A stretch of 64,000 nt of DNA from Liberibacter brunswickensis (GTDB lineage: Bacteria; Pseudomonadota; Alphaproteobacteria; Rhizobiales; Rhizobiaceae). The DNA lies in assembly GCF_036858155.1 (NCBI RefSeq), contig NZ_JAAEJX010000007.1, positions 17,996-81,995 on the forward strand, in the 5' to 3' direction. Every line of letters starts with the position of its first letter. Position 1 is the first letter of the stretch. The position numbers and the translations under genes were made by a program. The notes beneath the pieces are model-generated. The model made no database searches and had not been told where the DNA came from. It was given only the letters and a program-made list of their open reading frames with translations. Below are positions 45,725-55,053 of the stretch, piece after piece.

Positions 45725-46360
45725 ATGAAATTATACTCTGTTAAAGAAATTTTCCTTACTCTTCAAGGTGAAGGCGCGAGTGTAGGACGTGTCGCTGTTT
45801 TTTGTCGTTTTGCTGGTTGTAACTTATGGTCAGGAAGAGAAAAAGATCGTCTTTCAGCACAGTGTCATTTTTGTGACACTGATTTTGTTGGAATTAAAGG
45901 AACTAAAGGTGGTCGTTATAATGCTGAGCAATTAGCTGATTTAATTGCAGATCAATGGATTGCAGGAGGAAAAGAAGCGCGTTACTGTGTATTGACAGGT
46001 GGTGAGCCTTTATTGCAAGTAGATGTTCCATTAATTAAAGAGTTAAATAAGCGTAATTTTGAGATTGCTGTCGAGACCAATGGGACAATTGAACCTCCAC
46101 AAGGTATTGATTGGATTTGTGTTAGTCCTAAAGCAGGTTGTGATCTTAAAGTTAAAAAAGGTCAAGAGTTAAAATTAGTTTTTCCGCAAGTTGATGATTC
46201 GCCAGAAAATTATATTGGATTAGATTTTGAAAGATTTTCTTTGCAGCCAATGGATGGTCCTTTTTTAGAAGAAAATACTAATTCGGCAATTTCTTATTGT
46301 TTTAAAAATCCTAAGTGGCGTGTCAGCATACAAACTCATAAATTAATTGGAATTCGTTGA
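45725..46360 (+). CDS. queE: 7-carboxy-7-deazaguanine synthase
   Basis: Radical SAM enzyme making the deazaguanine core of queuosine. 211 residues from ATG 45725, with AGGATG upstream; an earlier start at 45704 is less likely. The Cys pattern C32-X14-C47-X2-C50 (GCNLWSGREKDRLSAQC, then HFC) is the special QueE cluster motif rather than the usual CX3CX2C. FLTLQGEGASVGR precedes it, and TGGEPLLQVDV and VETNGT follow. No queC or queD is adjacent. Confidence 0.92.
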   Translation: MKLYSVKEIFLTLQGEGASVGRVAVFCRFAGCNLWSGREKDRLSAQCHFCDTDFVGIKGTKGGRYNAEQLADLIADQWIAGGKEARYCVLTGGEPLLQVDVPLIKELNKRNFEIAVETNGTIEPPQGIDWICVSPKAGCDLKVKKGQELKLVFPQVDDSPENYIGLDFERFSLQPMDGPFLEENTNSAISYCFKNPKWRVSIQTHKLIGIR

Positions 46361-46402
46361 TTTAGCAATAATTTATAGTGTAAAAAATATTAGAGGTTTG
46401 AT

Positions 46403-47587
46403 TTGTTAATAGGAAAAAGAGTATTTCTGTTAAAACGAAAGCCTGGTAAAATGGAAAAAATGTTGTTTCGCCTTGAGATAAAAGAGCAAGGTAACATTCA
46501 TTTTCATTATATACCATCTAATAATTCTGGATATTATGTATTATGGTCTTTATCTAAAAAACAAGAAATTACAAGTAATGATGTTATTCTTGAAGAATTA
46601 AAAGGATTTGACTCATTAATTTTATGGCTGAGATCTTTTTTTGTTTTTTCAAAATATAGTCAGTTATCTTTTCCTAGTTGTCGTATATTTTTTTATGGTT
46701 CTAAAAAAGATAGTAAGGCTTTTTTAAGACTTAATCGTTTTATGAATAACAGGCGAATGCCTTTCGACAGTAAAGAATTCTTATATGAGAAGAAATTATT
46801 TGAAGGGTGGGAAGACTGTTCCTTTGTATTAAAGAAAACTAAAGTTAAAATAAATTCAAAAATAGCAATAGTTGTACATTGTTATTATCAAGATACTTGG
46901 TCTGAAATTTCCTCTATTTTGTTAAGACTAAATTTTGATTTTGATTTATTTGTTACTTTTGTAAAAACCAATAATAATTTTGAAGAAGAAGTGTTAAAAT
47001 ATTTCCCTTTAGCTAAATTATATGTCATGGAAAATAAAGGGAGAGATGTTCGTCCTTTCTTGTATTTATTAGAATTAGGTGTTTTTGATGGTTATGATTA
47101 TATCTGTAAGATTCATGGAAAGAAATCTTTAAGAGAAGGCTATAATCCTATAGAGGGTACTATTTGGAGACGTTGGTTATTTCTTGATCTTTTAGAACCT
47201 GATATTTCGATGCGTATTATCAATAAATTTAAGAATAATCCTAACATTGGCATGATTGGTTCTGGAAGATATAGGCGCTATAGAAAAATGTCTATTTTTA
47301 CAAAAAACAGCAAGGTATATCAGCGTTTTATGAATCTTGTTAAAAGAGTAGGTTATTCTACTACTAAGCAACTTGATTTAGATTTCTTCAATGGCACTAT
47401 GTTTTGGGTAAGGCCTGAGTGTTTGGATCCTATTAGATATCTACATCTTACGGGAGAATTTGAAAAAGACTGTAATCTAAAAGATGGAGCACTTGAACAT
47501 GCTGTTGAACGATTTTTTGCCTTTTCAGTTATATATAAAGGATTTTCTTTAGAATCGGTCGATTTTATCATGGAATATAAGAAATAG
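46403..47587 (+). CDS. Rhamnan synthesis F (RgpF)-like protein
   Basis: 394 residues. The C-terminal half (about 150-390) matches the RgpF family of polysaccharide-synthesis proteins: IAIVVHCYYQDTWSEISSIL, FDLFVTFVKT, VMENKGRDVRPFLYLLE, YDYICKIHGKKS and WRRWLFLDLL. The N-terminal 150 residues are Lys/Phe-rich and unrecognised. The start is TTG 46403 with AGAGG six nt upstream. Family members help make rhamnose-containing surface glycans, but no other sugar-transfer genes are nearby, so the product is unknown. Confidence 0.8.
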   Translation: MLIGKRVFLLKRKPGKMEKMLFRLEIKEQGNIHFHYIPSNNSGYYVLWSLSKKQEITSNDVILEELKGFDSLILWLRSFFVFSKYSQLSFPSCRIFFYGSKKDSKAFLRLNRFMNNRRMPFDSKEFLYEKKLFEGWEDCSFVLKKTKVKINSKIAIVVHCYYQDTWSEISSILLRLNFDFDLFVTFVKTNNNFEEEVLKYFPLAKLYVMENKGRDVRPFLYLLELGVFDGYDYICKIHGKKSLREGYNPIEGTIWRRWLFLDLLEPDISMRIINKFKNNPNIGMIGSGRYRRYRKMSIFTKNSKVYQRFMNLVKRVGYSTTKQLDLDFFNGTMFWVRPECLDPIRYLHLTGEFEKDCNLKDGALEHAVERFFAFSVIYKGFSLESVDFIMEYKK

Positions 47588-47643
47588 TATATTGGTTTAC
47601 TTTTTATTTATTATGTAAATTATTTAAATTTATTTTATAACTG

Positions 47644-48675
47644 TCAAATCCAACCCATTAATTCACGACGTGTTATTTTTTCTAAAAGATTCATTCCTAA
47701 ATCGCTGCTATTAAGACAAGGAATGTGTGTGAATTTTTCTCCACCAGACTTCACAAAGATTTCTTCTACTTCATGTACAATTTCATAACTTGTTTCAAGA
47801 CAATCTGAAGAAAAGCCAGGAGTAATAATCGCTATGCGTTTAACACCATTAAGTGCTAGTTCTTCAACTGTTTTATCTGTAGGAGGTTCAAGGCATTTAA
47901 CCTTTCCAAAATGTGATTGGAAACATATTTTAAAACGATCATCTGGCCAATTCAGTTCTTCTTTAAGAAGTCGTGCGCTTTTACGGCAATGACATCCATA
48001 TGGATCTCCTTGTAATATATAAGAAATTGGCATTTGGTGAAATGAAACTAGAATAATTTCTGGATTCCATTGTATAGATTCAAAATGTTCACTTACCGAA
48101 CTTGCAAGTGTGCTAATATAACTTGGATCTTCATAATATGGAGGAACGGTTCTTAAACTAGGCATCCAGCGCATTTGCATTAATTCTTGGAAAACTTTAT
48201 CTTGCGCAGTTGCAGTTGTAGCTGCTGAATATTGAGGATATAAAGGGAATACAAGAAGACGTTCGCAACCTTCTTTTTTTAGATTATTGATTACTTCCTT
48301 GATAGATGGGTTGCCATATCGCATTGCCCAATCAACAACTACGGAAGGGATATCTTCTAATCTTTTGGCTAGATTAGTAGCTTGATCTCGTGTATGAGTC
48401 CGAAGTATGCTTTCGTCTTGTAAAGTATTCCAAATTTTTGCATAGGCATGTTTTATTTTGTGAGGACGAAAGTTTAGAATATACCCAAAGAGAATAGGTC
48501 GCCACTGCCAAGATGGTAGTTCTATAACGCGTTTATCAAGGAGAAATTCCCTTAAATAACGTCTTAGGGAAAAGAAATCACATCCATCTGGTGTTCCAAG
48601 ATTAACTATTAATACGCCAATTTTCCCGAATTTAATTTTAGGATGATCTTTTGGAGCAAAGGGAGATATTGTCAT
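47644..48675 (-). CDS. hemH: Ferrochelatase
   Basis: Inserts ferrous iron into protoporphyrin IX, the last step of haem synthesis. 343 residues. VLIVNLGTPDGCDFFSLRRY is the family N-terminus, then LREFLLDKRVIELP, VVDWAMRYGNPSI, LFPLYPQYS, the metal-binding His in LVSFHQMPISY and the conserved acidic residue in GFSSDCLETSYEI. No C-terminal [2Fe-2S] extension. ATG 48675 with AGAAG upstream. Intact. Confidence 0.94.
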   Translation of the reverse strand: MTISPFAPKDHPKIKFGKIGVLIVNLGTPDGCDFFSLRRYLREFLLDKRVIELPSWQWRPILFGYILNFRPHKIKHAYAKIWNTLQDESILRTHTRDQATNLAKRLEDIPSVVVDWAMRYGNPSIKEVINNLKKEGCERLLVFPLYPQYSAATTATAQDKVFQELMQMRWMPSLRTVPPYYEDPSYISTLASSVSEHFESIQWNPEIILVSFHQMPISYILQGDPYGCHCRKSARLLKEELNWPDDRFKICFQSHFGKVKCLEPPTDKTVEELALNGVKRIAIITPGFSSDCLETSYEIVHEVEEIFVKSGGEKFTHIPCLNSSDLGMNLLEKITRRELMGWI

Positions 48676-48822
48676 TATACACTTCTAGTACATATTTTTT
48701 CGCGAGTAGGGTGGCAACTATTATAAAAATTACTCTATGTTTATGACAGCATAAAATAAATCTTTTATTAGAATATTATGATATCAGGCATATAATAAAA
48801 GTTTATAGATACTATTTATTAC

Positions 48823-49443
48823 TTATTTATGAACTATTATTGACTGAGAAGATTGATTAGAATTATCAGGAATAGATACTATACCTTTTTTAGATTCAGA
48901 AGTGGGAATTTCTTCTGACTTGGAAGGTTGTGGAGTAGGATTTTCATTAATATCGATTATATCTCTTCCTGATTTATTCTCATTATCTTCTTCTGATGTA
49001 GAAGGTGGAGTAGGACTGTCAGGAATAACGACAATATCCCTCTCTGATTTAGACATAGGCACCTCTGTTAGATGTGTACGTCGTAGATAAAACTGTTTTT
49101 TATTTTGCGCAATACAATTTATCTTATTTGGATCTAGGAATTTACATTGAATATTTTCCAAGGTATTTCGGACTAAAGAATTGAGTCTAATATCTATCTC
49201 TTTATTAAGTTTAATGCGATAATATCCTGTTGCAAGAATTATATTAGATCCATCTGTAGACATTGTTTTTAATATTCCATCTTTTTGAAAATACGATAGA
49301 ATTCCGTTGTCGTCTTCCCAATAACCTTCTAAAGTTGCCTCTTGTATTTCTATGTTATCATCAATGATTGGCAAAACACCGCAGGATGCCATGGATATAA
49401 GATAAAAAACTAAAAATAAAGGGAAAAAATTCCTAGTTATCAT
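48823..49443 (-). CDS. Omp10-like outer-membrane lipoprotein with a repeat-bearing C-terminal tail
   Basis: 206 residues from ATG 49443, with AAGGGAG upstream; in-frame codons up to 49530 would place 29 residues before the signal and are rejected. Signal peptide ends in lipobox SMAS/C21. Residues 38-123 match Brucella Omp10: EGYWEDDNGILSYF, then SLVRNTLENIQCKF, LDPNKINC and FYLRR, with the conserved Cys pair C100/C110. Unlike Omp10 (about 126 residues) it has an extra tail of about 80 residues made of three imperfect units (about 131-153, 157-179, 182-201), each with S.S.R.I(V)..IPD-type sequence followed by Pro/Ser/Glu-rich spacers. Function of Omp10-type proteins is not settled. Confidence 0.72.
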   Translation of the reverse strand: MITRNFFPLFLVFYLISMASCGVLPIIDDNIEIQEATLEGYWEDDNGILSYFQKDGILKTMSTDGSNIILATGYYRIKLNKEIDIRLNSLVRNTLENIQCKFLDPNKINCIAQNKKQFYLRRTHLTEVPMSKSERDIVVIPDSPTPPSTSEEDNENKSGRDIIDINENPTPQPSKSEEIPTSESKKGIVSIPDNSNQSSQSIIVHK

Positions 49444-49571
49444 TTTGTGGATATCTCCCTTAAATATTAAAAATACTCTGAATCTATTTTCCTTAATATT
49501 CAAAGACACATTTTCTAAAGTACTATACACATAAATTATTGTTCGTTACAATATAATCCTTGTATGAAAAA

Positions 49572-49781
49572 TTACTTAAAAAACATCATAAGAAACGGGA
49601 AAAATAATGCATAATTCATGTTTCCGCTAATATAAGTAATATGGCCAATCATTATGCTAATCAGTAAGCAGGGAAGAAAAACTCTAAGCCACCAAGCAAA
49701 TTGTTTGTTCATAAAAAAACACGTTACAATTGTAGCTACTATTACAAATACATCAACTGCTATCCAAAAATGATGAACCAT
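49572..49781 (-). CDS. Small membrane protein, unknown function
   Basis: 69 residues, two or three hydrophobic helices (about 5-24, 30-50, 54-68) with Lys/Arg between the first two. ATG 49781 has GAAGA upstream. Trp/Met-rich composition and more G/C than the spacers around it make it a better candidate than a random frame. No family recognised. Confidence 0.55.
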   Translation of the reverse strand: MVHHFWIAVDVFVIVATIVTCFFMNKQFAWWLRVFLPCLLISIMIGHITYISGNMNYALFFPFLMMFFK

Positions 49782-50082
49782 TTTTTCTTCAATGATCTCC
49801 CGATAAAATGTTATACGTATCGTATTCTAATAGTTCTCATCAATAATGCAATAATTTATTGAAAAATAGTGTTGAAAATATTAATAAAGAAAAATTTTTT
49901 TATTGTATATTCAGATAAAAATGTTCAAGTAGTATCTATATATTATATTTAGCTATCATGTACTTATTTATCTTTTAAGGAGACATTTTTTTTACGACAA
50001 ATTTAGCATAACATTTAAAACGTGGTATTGTTAAAGTAGTTAATATGAACTTGTTCATAGTTTTGTTTGTAAAGGTATTATA
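49782..50082. other. Intergenic region upstream of tpiA
   Basis: About 300 nt, AT-rich. Contains an AAGGAG-like string at 49977-49982 without a matching start codon. No gene seen. Confidence 0.45.
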
Positions 50083-50862
50083 ATGAAAATAGGTATTTGT
50101 CCACTTGTAGTTGGAAATTGGAAAATGCACGGAATTCGTGCATCTATCAAAGAAATAGATAAAGTTGTTAAAGGAATAGAAAGAAATCGTTGTCGTATTA
50201 ATGTTGCTATATGTCCTCCAGCAACTTTAATCTATGAAGTTTTTAGTCTTTTTGAAAAATCTTCGTTGATAATCGGAGCGCAAGATTGTCATGTAGCTGA
50301 ATCTGGTTCTTATACAGGTGATATTTCAGCTAGTATGTTAGCTGATTGTGGAGCTAAATTTGTAATTTTAGGACATTCTGAACGGCGTATTGGTCATCAA
50401 GAAAGCAGTCAAATCGTGCAGTCTAAAGTAAAATCTGCTTGTAATGCTGGATTATATCCCATAGTATGTGTCGGAGAAACATATGAGGATTATCTTTCTG
50501 GTAAAACCTTTGAAGTATTGCAAGAACAATTGGATTTTAGTATTCCTAGTGATTTTAAATCTTTGATTCCTGTTGTTGCGTATGAACCAATTTGGGCTAT
50601 TGGTACTGGTCGTATTCCTTCTATTGCTGATCTTGAGAAAATTCATTCTTTCATTCGTAGTATTTTAGTAAATCGTTTTCTTGAAGAAGGGAAAAAGATG
50701 CGTATTTTGTACGGTGGATCAGTTAATGCTGAGAATGTAAAAGATTTTTCATTCATTGAAAATATAGATGGATTACTAGTCGGTGGAGCTAGTCTTCAGT
50801 ATGAATCATTCTCGAAGATTATTGAAATTTTTGATCGTGTGTACGTTGATTCTTACCTCTAA
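50083..50862 (+). CDS. tpiA: Triosephosphate isomerase
   Basis: Interconverts dihydroxyacetone phosphate and glyceraldehyde 3-phosphate. 259 residues. VGNWKMHG holds the catalytic Lys, FVILGHSERR the catalytic His, and VAYEPIWAIGTG the catalytic Glu plus the start of the flexible lid; YGGSVNAENV binds phosphate. ATG 50083 with AAAGG upstream. secG follows after 62 nt and pyrG after that, the usual tpiA-secG-pyrG order of rhizobia. Confidence 0.97.
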   Translation: MKIGICPLVVGNWKMHGIRASIKEIDKVVKGIERNRCRINVAICPPATLIYEVFSLFEKSSLIIGAQDCHVAESGSYTGDISASMLADCGAKFVILGHSERRIGHQESSQIVQSKVKSACNAGLYPIVCVGETYEDYLSGKTFEVLQEQLDFSIPSDFKSLIPVVAYEPIWAIGTGRIPSIADLEKIHSFIRSILVNRFLEEGKKMRILYGGSVNAENVKDFSFIENIDGLLVGGASLQYESFSKIIEIFDRVYVDSYL

Positions 50863-50924
50863 TATGTATCATTATACGTGAATAGAGGCTGTGTCTTTTA
50901 AAACTTTATGAATGGAAAATTTTA

Positions 50925-51200
50925 ATGCATATATTTCTTATGGCTTTGCACTTGATAGTGGTTTTTATGTTGATATGCGTAATTTTAATCCAATCCTCTG
51001 ATAGTAGTGATTTTGGTTCTTCTTCTGGCTTTACGTCTATTCGTAGTACTGCGCATTCTTTAGGGCGTTTTACTGTAATACTTGCTTTTCTTTTTTTTAC
51101 AACCTCTATCGCATTGGGAATAACATCGCGTTATTCTTATGTAAAATCCAAAGAAAAGTTGAATAAAAATTTAGTTAACTTCACGAAAAAAAGTAGTTGA
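50925..51200 (+). CDS. secG: Protein-export membrane protein SecG
   Basis: Accessory subunit of the SecYEG translocon. 91 residues, two membrane helices (about 2-24 and 46-66) separated by the conserved polar loop SSDFGSSSGFTSIRSTAHSL and GRFT. GGAAAA precedes ATG 50925. The frame stops after a Lys/Asn-rich tail at an A7 run (51186-51192); the next frame continues open to 51267 and reads like a SecG tail (see findings). The functional core is complete either way. Confidence 0.9.
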   Translation: MHIFLMALHLIVVFMLICVILIQSSDSSDFGSSSGFTSIRSTAHSLGRFTVILAFLFFTTSIALGITSRYSYVKSKEKLNKNLVNFTKKSS

Positions 51201-51357
51201 TGATGTTAGTGATAAAATTATTTCCTCTGTTATTGCTAAAAATAATTCTTCTTCTAATACAAAGTAGATTAAATTTCGTATTTTTATCTATTTTACGTAA
51301 AAATTTATTTTCTTTGTTGTAACAAGATTAGAATGATAAATATTTTAAGGAGTATAT

Positions 51358-52992
51358 GTGGTTAGGTATATTTTTATCACTGGCGGAGTAGTTTCCTCTT
51401 TAGGTAAAGGAGTAGCGGCAGCATCGTTAGGCGCATTGTTACAAGCTCGTAAATATAAAGTTCGGGTTCGTAAGCTTGATCCTTATCTTAATGCTGATCC
51501 TGGTACAATGAGTCCAGTACAACATGGTGAGGTCTTTGTTACTGATGATGGTTCTGAAACAGATCTAGATCTTGGCCATTATGAACGATTCATGGACATT
51601 AGTACTACTAGAGCAGATAATATTACTACTGGTCGTATTTACAAAAATGTAATTGATAAAGAGCGTCGAGGGGATTATCTAGGTGCAACTGTACAGGTTA
51701 TTCCTCATATTACAAATGAAATAAAAGATTTTATCACTAAAGGAAATGAAGACGTAGATTTCGTAATTTGCGAGATTGGTGGAACTGTTGGTGATATTGA
51801 GGCAATGCCTTTTGTGGAAGCTATACGTCAGCTTGGAAACGAATTATTATATCATGGTAGCAGGGCTTTATATATTCATTTAACTCTCATGCCGTATATC
51901 AAGTCTTCTGGTGAACTTAAAACAAAGCCTATTCAACATTCTGTTAAGGAGCTACAGGCTCTTGGTGTACATCCAGATGTTTTATTAATACGTGTTGATC
52001 GTAATATTCCTGAAATGGAACGTCGCAAGATTTCGTTGTTTTGTAACGTACCAATGTCGGCTGTGATCCCAGCTCTTGATGTTGATGATATTTATAAAGT
52101 TCCTCTAACATATCATGATGGGGGAATGGATAGTGTCGTTTTAAGTTCTTTTGGTATTCATAATGTTCAATCTCCTCAACTAGATGATTGGAAAAGTTTT
52201 TGTGATCGTTCTTTATCTATAAAAAATGAAGTTAAAATAGCAATAGTTGGAAAATATATTCATCTTAAAGATTCTTATAGGTCTTTAATAGAAGCATTGC
52301 GTCATGGTGGTGTAGGTAATTATACAAAAGTACAGTTATCTTGGGTTGATGCGGAAATATTAGAAAAAGAAGATCCTATAAATTATTTGAATAGTGTTCA
52401 TGGTATTATTGTTCCAGGAGGATTCGATAAGAGAGGTTCTGAAGGAAAAATTATTGCGATAAAATTTGCTCGTGAAAATAAAATACCTTTTTTGGGTGTT
52501 TGTTTTGGTATGCAAATGGCTGTTATTGAAGCTGCTCGTAATCTCGTAGGAATATCTAATGCTTGTTCTACTGAATTCTCTGACTCAGGAGAGCCAGTTA
52601 TTGCTCTTATGAGTGAATGGATGAAAGGAGATCAGTATGAAAAGCGTTTTGTTTCTGATGATTTAGGATCAACAATGAGATTGGGATCTTATGATGTTTC
52701 CTTGAAAGAAAAAACCTTGATTTCAGATATTTATGGAGCTAATCTGATCTCAGAACGTCATAGACATCGTTATGAAGTTAATTTACATTATAAGAATAAA
52801 CTAGAAGATTGTGGTTTAAAATTCTCTGGATTTTCTACAAATCATGATCTTCCTGAAGTAGTAGAATATGTAAATCATCCTTGGTTTATAGGGGTGCAGT
52901 ATCATCCTGAATTGAAGAGTCGTCCTTTAAATCCTCATCCTCTTTTTATTAGTTTCATCGATGCTACTGTATCATATAGTAAAACTTCATAA
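51358..52992 (+). CDS. pyrG: CTP synthase
   Basis: Makes CTP from UTP with glutamine. 544 residues. The N-terminal synthetase domain starts IFITGGVVSSLGKGVAAASL, with LDPYLNADPGTMSP, and ends around residue 270. The C-terminal class I glutaminase has VPGGFDKRGSEGK, the nucleophile in GVCFGMQMAVIEAAR, and the His-Glu pair in YHPELKSRP. GTG start at 51358 with AAGGAG upstream. Third gene of tpiA-secG-pyrG. Confidence 0.97.
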   Translation: MVRYIFITGGVVSSLGKGVAAASLGALLQARKYKVRVRKLDPYLNADPGTMSPVQHGEVFVTDDGSETDLDLGHYERFMDISTTRADNITTGRIYKNVIDKERRGDYLGATVQVIPHITNEIKDFITKGNEDVDFVICEIGGTVGDIEAMPFVEAIRQLGNELLYHGSRALYIHLTLMPYIKSSGELKTKPIQHSVKELQALGVHPDVLLIRVDRNIPEMERRKISLFCNVPMSAVIPALDVDDIYKVPLTYHDGGMDSVVLSSFGIHNVQSPQLDDWKSFCDRSLSIKNEVKIAIVGKYIHLKDSYRSLIEALRHGGVGNYTKVQLSWVDAEILEKEDPINYLNSVHGIIVPGGFDKRGSEGKIIAIKFARENKIPFLGVCFGMQMAVIEAARNLVGISNACSTEFSDSGEPVIALMSEWMKGDQYEKRFVSDDLGSTMRLGSYDVSLKEKTLISDIYGANLISERHRHRYEVNLHYKNKLEDCGLKFSGFSTNHDLPEVVEYVNHPWFIGVQYHPELKSRPLNPHPLFISFIDATVSYSKTS

Positions 52993-53470
52993 ATTTTAAA
53001 AAAGATTGATCTAGTTTAGTCTTCTATTAAAATGCGTAAAAAAACTATGGATTAATGGATTCTATCTTTAATTCATTGTATCTGAATTTATTATAATCCT
53101 ATAAAAAAGATATATCCTCTAAATACAATTTTTCTAGCTTATATGACGATTTTTACTACATAATTTGATTTATTATGCTTTTTAAAACTTATTGAATATT
53201 TGTGTTTCTTATGCGTTTAATATTATAATTATGTTATAAACATAACATTACAAAATTTATTTTCAATTTACTAAGTTTACTTAGTAGAGATTAAAAAAAT
53301 AAATAAACCATATTAATAACTAATTATATTAAAATAAAAAATATAAAAACTAATGCATTAGTGATGTAGGTAAAGTAATATCAATACATATTAAAGAATA
53401 TCGTAAAAATTATTTAACTAAGAATTATATAACGTTAACTAATTTTACTTTAACTGTTCTTTATATTTTA
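52993..53470. other. AT-rich intergenic region between convergent pyrG and fumC
   Basis: 478 nt with no ORF, RNA gene or clear terminator hairpin found by eye. Confidence 0.5.
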
Positions 53471-54862
53471 CTAATGTGGATAAATCATTTTTTCTGGTCT
53501 AACGAGAATATCATATTCTTCGGCAGAAATAATTCCACTATTAACTGCTTCTTCTTTAAGTGTAGTGCCATTGCAATGAGCTTTTTTGGCAATAATGCTT
53601 GCTTGATCGTATCCTATTTTAGATGTGAGAGATGTTACAAGCATTAAAGATCGATCTAAAGAAATCTTAATATTATCTTTCCTTGCTTGGATGCCAGATA
53701 TACAATTATTAGTAAAAGACTCAACAGAGTCGCTTAAAAGTTGTATAGATTGCAAAATATTATATGCAATCATTGGTTTGTAAACATTAAGCTCAAAATG
53801 TCCTTGGCTATTAGCAAAAGTAATGGCTGCATGATTTCCAAAAATATGTGCACAAACCTGTGTAATTGCTTCACACTGAGTTGGATTAACTTTGCCAGGC
53901 ATGATTGAAGATCCTGGTTCGTTTTCAGGTAGTGTCAATTCTCCTAATCCAGAACGTGGTCCAGATCCCAAAAAACGAATATCATTGGCTATTTTAAACA
54001 GAGAAGTAGCAGTTGTATTAATTGCTCCATGACAAAAAACAATAGAATCGTGAGAAGCAAGAGCTTCAAATTTATTGGGCGCTGAAACAAATGGTAAACC
54101 TGTAATATCTCGTATATTGTTAGCAATTTTTTCAGCAAATCCTACGGGAGAATTAAGACCTGTTCCAACAGCTGTCCCACCTTGAGCAATATCATAAAGG
54201 CCATCTAAAGTCATTTCTATGCGTTTAATAGAATTTTTAACTTGTGTTGCATATCCTGAAAATTCTTGTCCTAGCGTTAAAGGAGTTGCATCTTGAGTAT
54301 GGGTACGTCCAATTTTTACAATATCTTGGAAATCATTGACTTTTTTTGTAAGAGCTAGATGTAGGCTTCTAAGAGTTGGAAGTAGTCTATAGACTATTCG
54401 TTCCGCACAAGCTATGTGTATCGCGGTTGGATAAGTATCGTTTGAAGATTGGCATAGGTTAACATGGTCATTAGGATGAACTGGATCTTTTGATCCCATA
54501 ACTCCGCCTAGTATTTCTATTGCACGATTAGATATTACTTCGTTAACATTCATATTTGACTGTGTGCCAGATCCTGTTTGCCAAACAACTAAAGGAAAAT
54601 GATCATCTAACTTGCCAGTAATAACTTCTTCGGAAGCTTTTATAATTGCTTCACCAATTCGTGAATCAATTTTTCCTAATTCCATATTAACACGTGCTGC
54701 TGCTTGTTTTATAATTCCAAGAGCACGTATGATAACAAGAGGTTGTCTCTCTCCTCCAATTTTAAAATTTTCCAGAGAACGCTGTGCTTGAGCTCCCCAG
54801 TAACGATCTTTTTTTACTTCAATGGTACCAAAACTATCTTTTTCATTACGGGTGTTAGACAT
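53471..54862 (-). CDS. fumC: Fumarate hydratase, class II
   Basis: Iron-independent fumarase converting fumarate to malate, linking Sdh to Mdh. 463 residues. VWQTGSGTQSNMNVNEVI is the substrate-binding region, GRTHTQDATPLTLGQEF holds the catalytic base pair region, and GSSIMPGKVNPTQ is the family signature loop. ATG 54862. Being the class II type, it does not depend on the suf system. It stands alone, with no partner genes. Confidence 0.96.
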   Translation of the reverse strand: MSNTRNEKDSFGTIEVKKDRYWGAQAQRSLENFKIGGERQPLVIIRALGIIKQAAARVNMELGKIDSRIGEAIIKASEEVITGKLDDHFPLVVWQTGSGTQSNMNVNEVISNRAIEILGGVMGSKDPVHPNDHVNLCQSSNDTYPTAIHIACAERIVYRLLPTLRSLHLALTKKVNDFQDIVKIGRTHTQDATPLTLGQEFSGYATQVKNSIKRIEMTLDGLYDIAQGGTAVGTGLNSPVGFAEKIANNIRDITGLPFVSAPNKFEALASHDSIVFCHGAINTTATSLFKIANDIRFLGSGPRSGLGELTLPENEPGSSIMPGKVNPTQCEAITQVCAHIFGNHAAITFANSQGHFELNVYKPMIAYNILQSIQLLSDSVESFTNNCISGIQARKDNIKISLDRSLMLVTSLTSKIGYDQASIIAKKAHCNGTTLKEEAVNSGIISAEEYDILVRPEKMIYPH

Positions 54863-55053
54863 TTTTTAGTTCTTTCGATTATCACAAAGATGTTACTATG
54901 AATACATGTAATTATAGATACTTTTTATTATTTCAAACAAATAATCACATATATGTTTATTTAATTGAAATTATTTGACCTATTAAAAATCAAGATCTTT
55001 ATTAAATGTATTATATAATTATTTAAACTTAAAAATATTTAGTATGTTTTATT

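Noticed and set aside
49444..49530. Upstream extension of the Omp10-like protein
   Set aside because: It would bury the lipoprotein signal peptide inside the protein; AAGGGAG fits the start at 49443.
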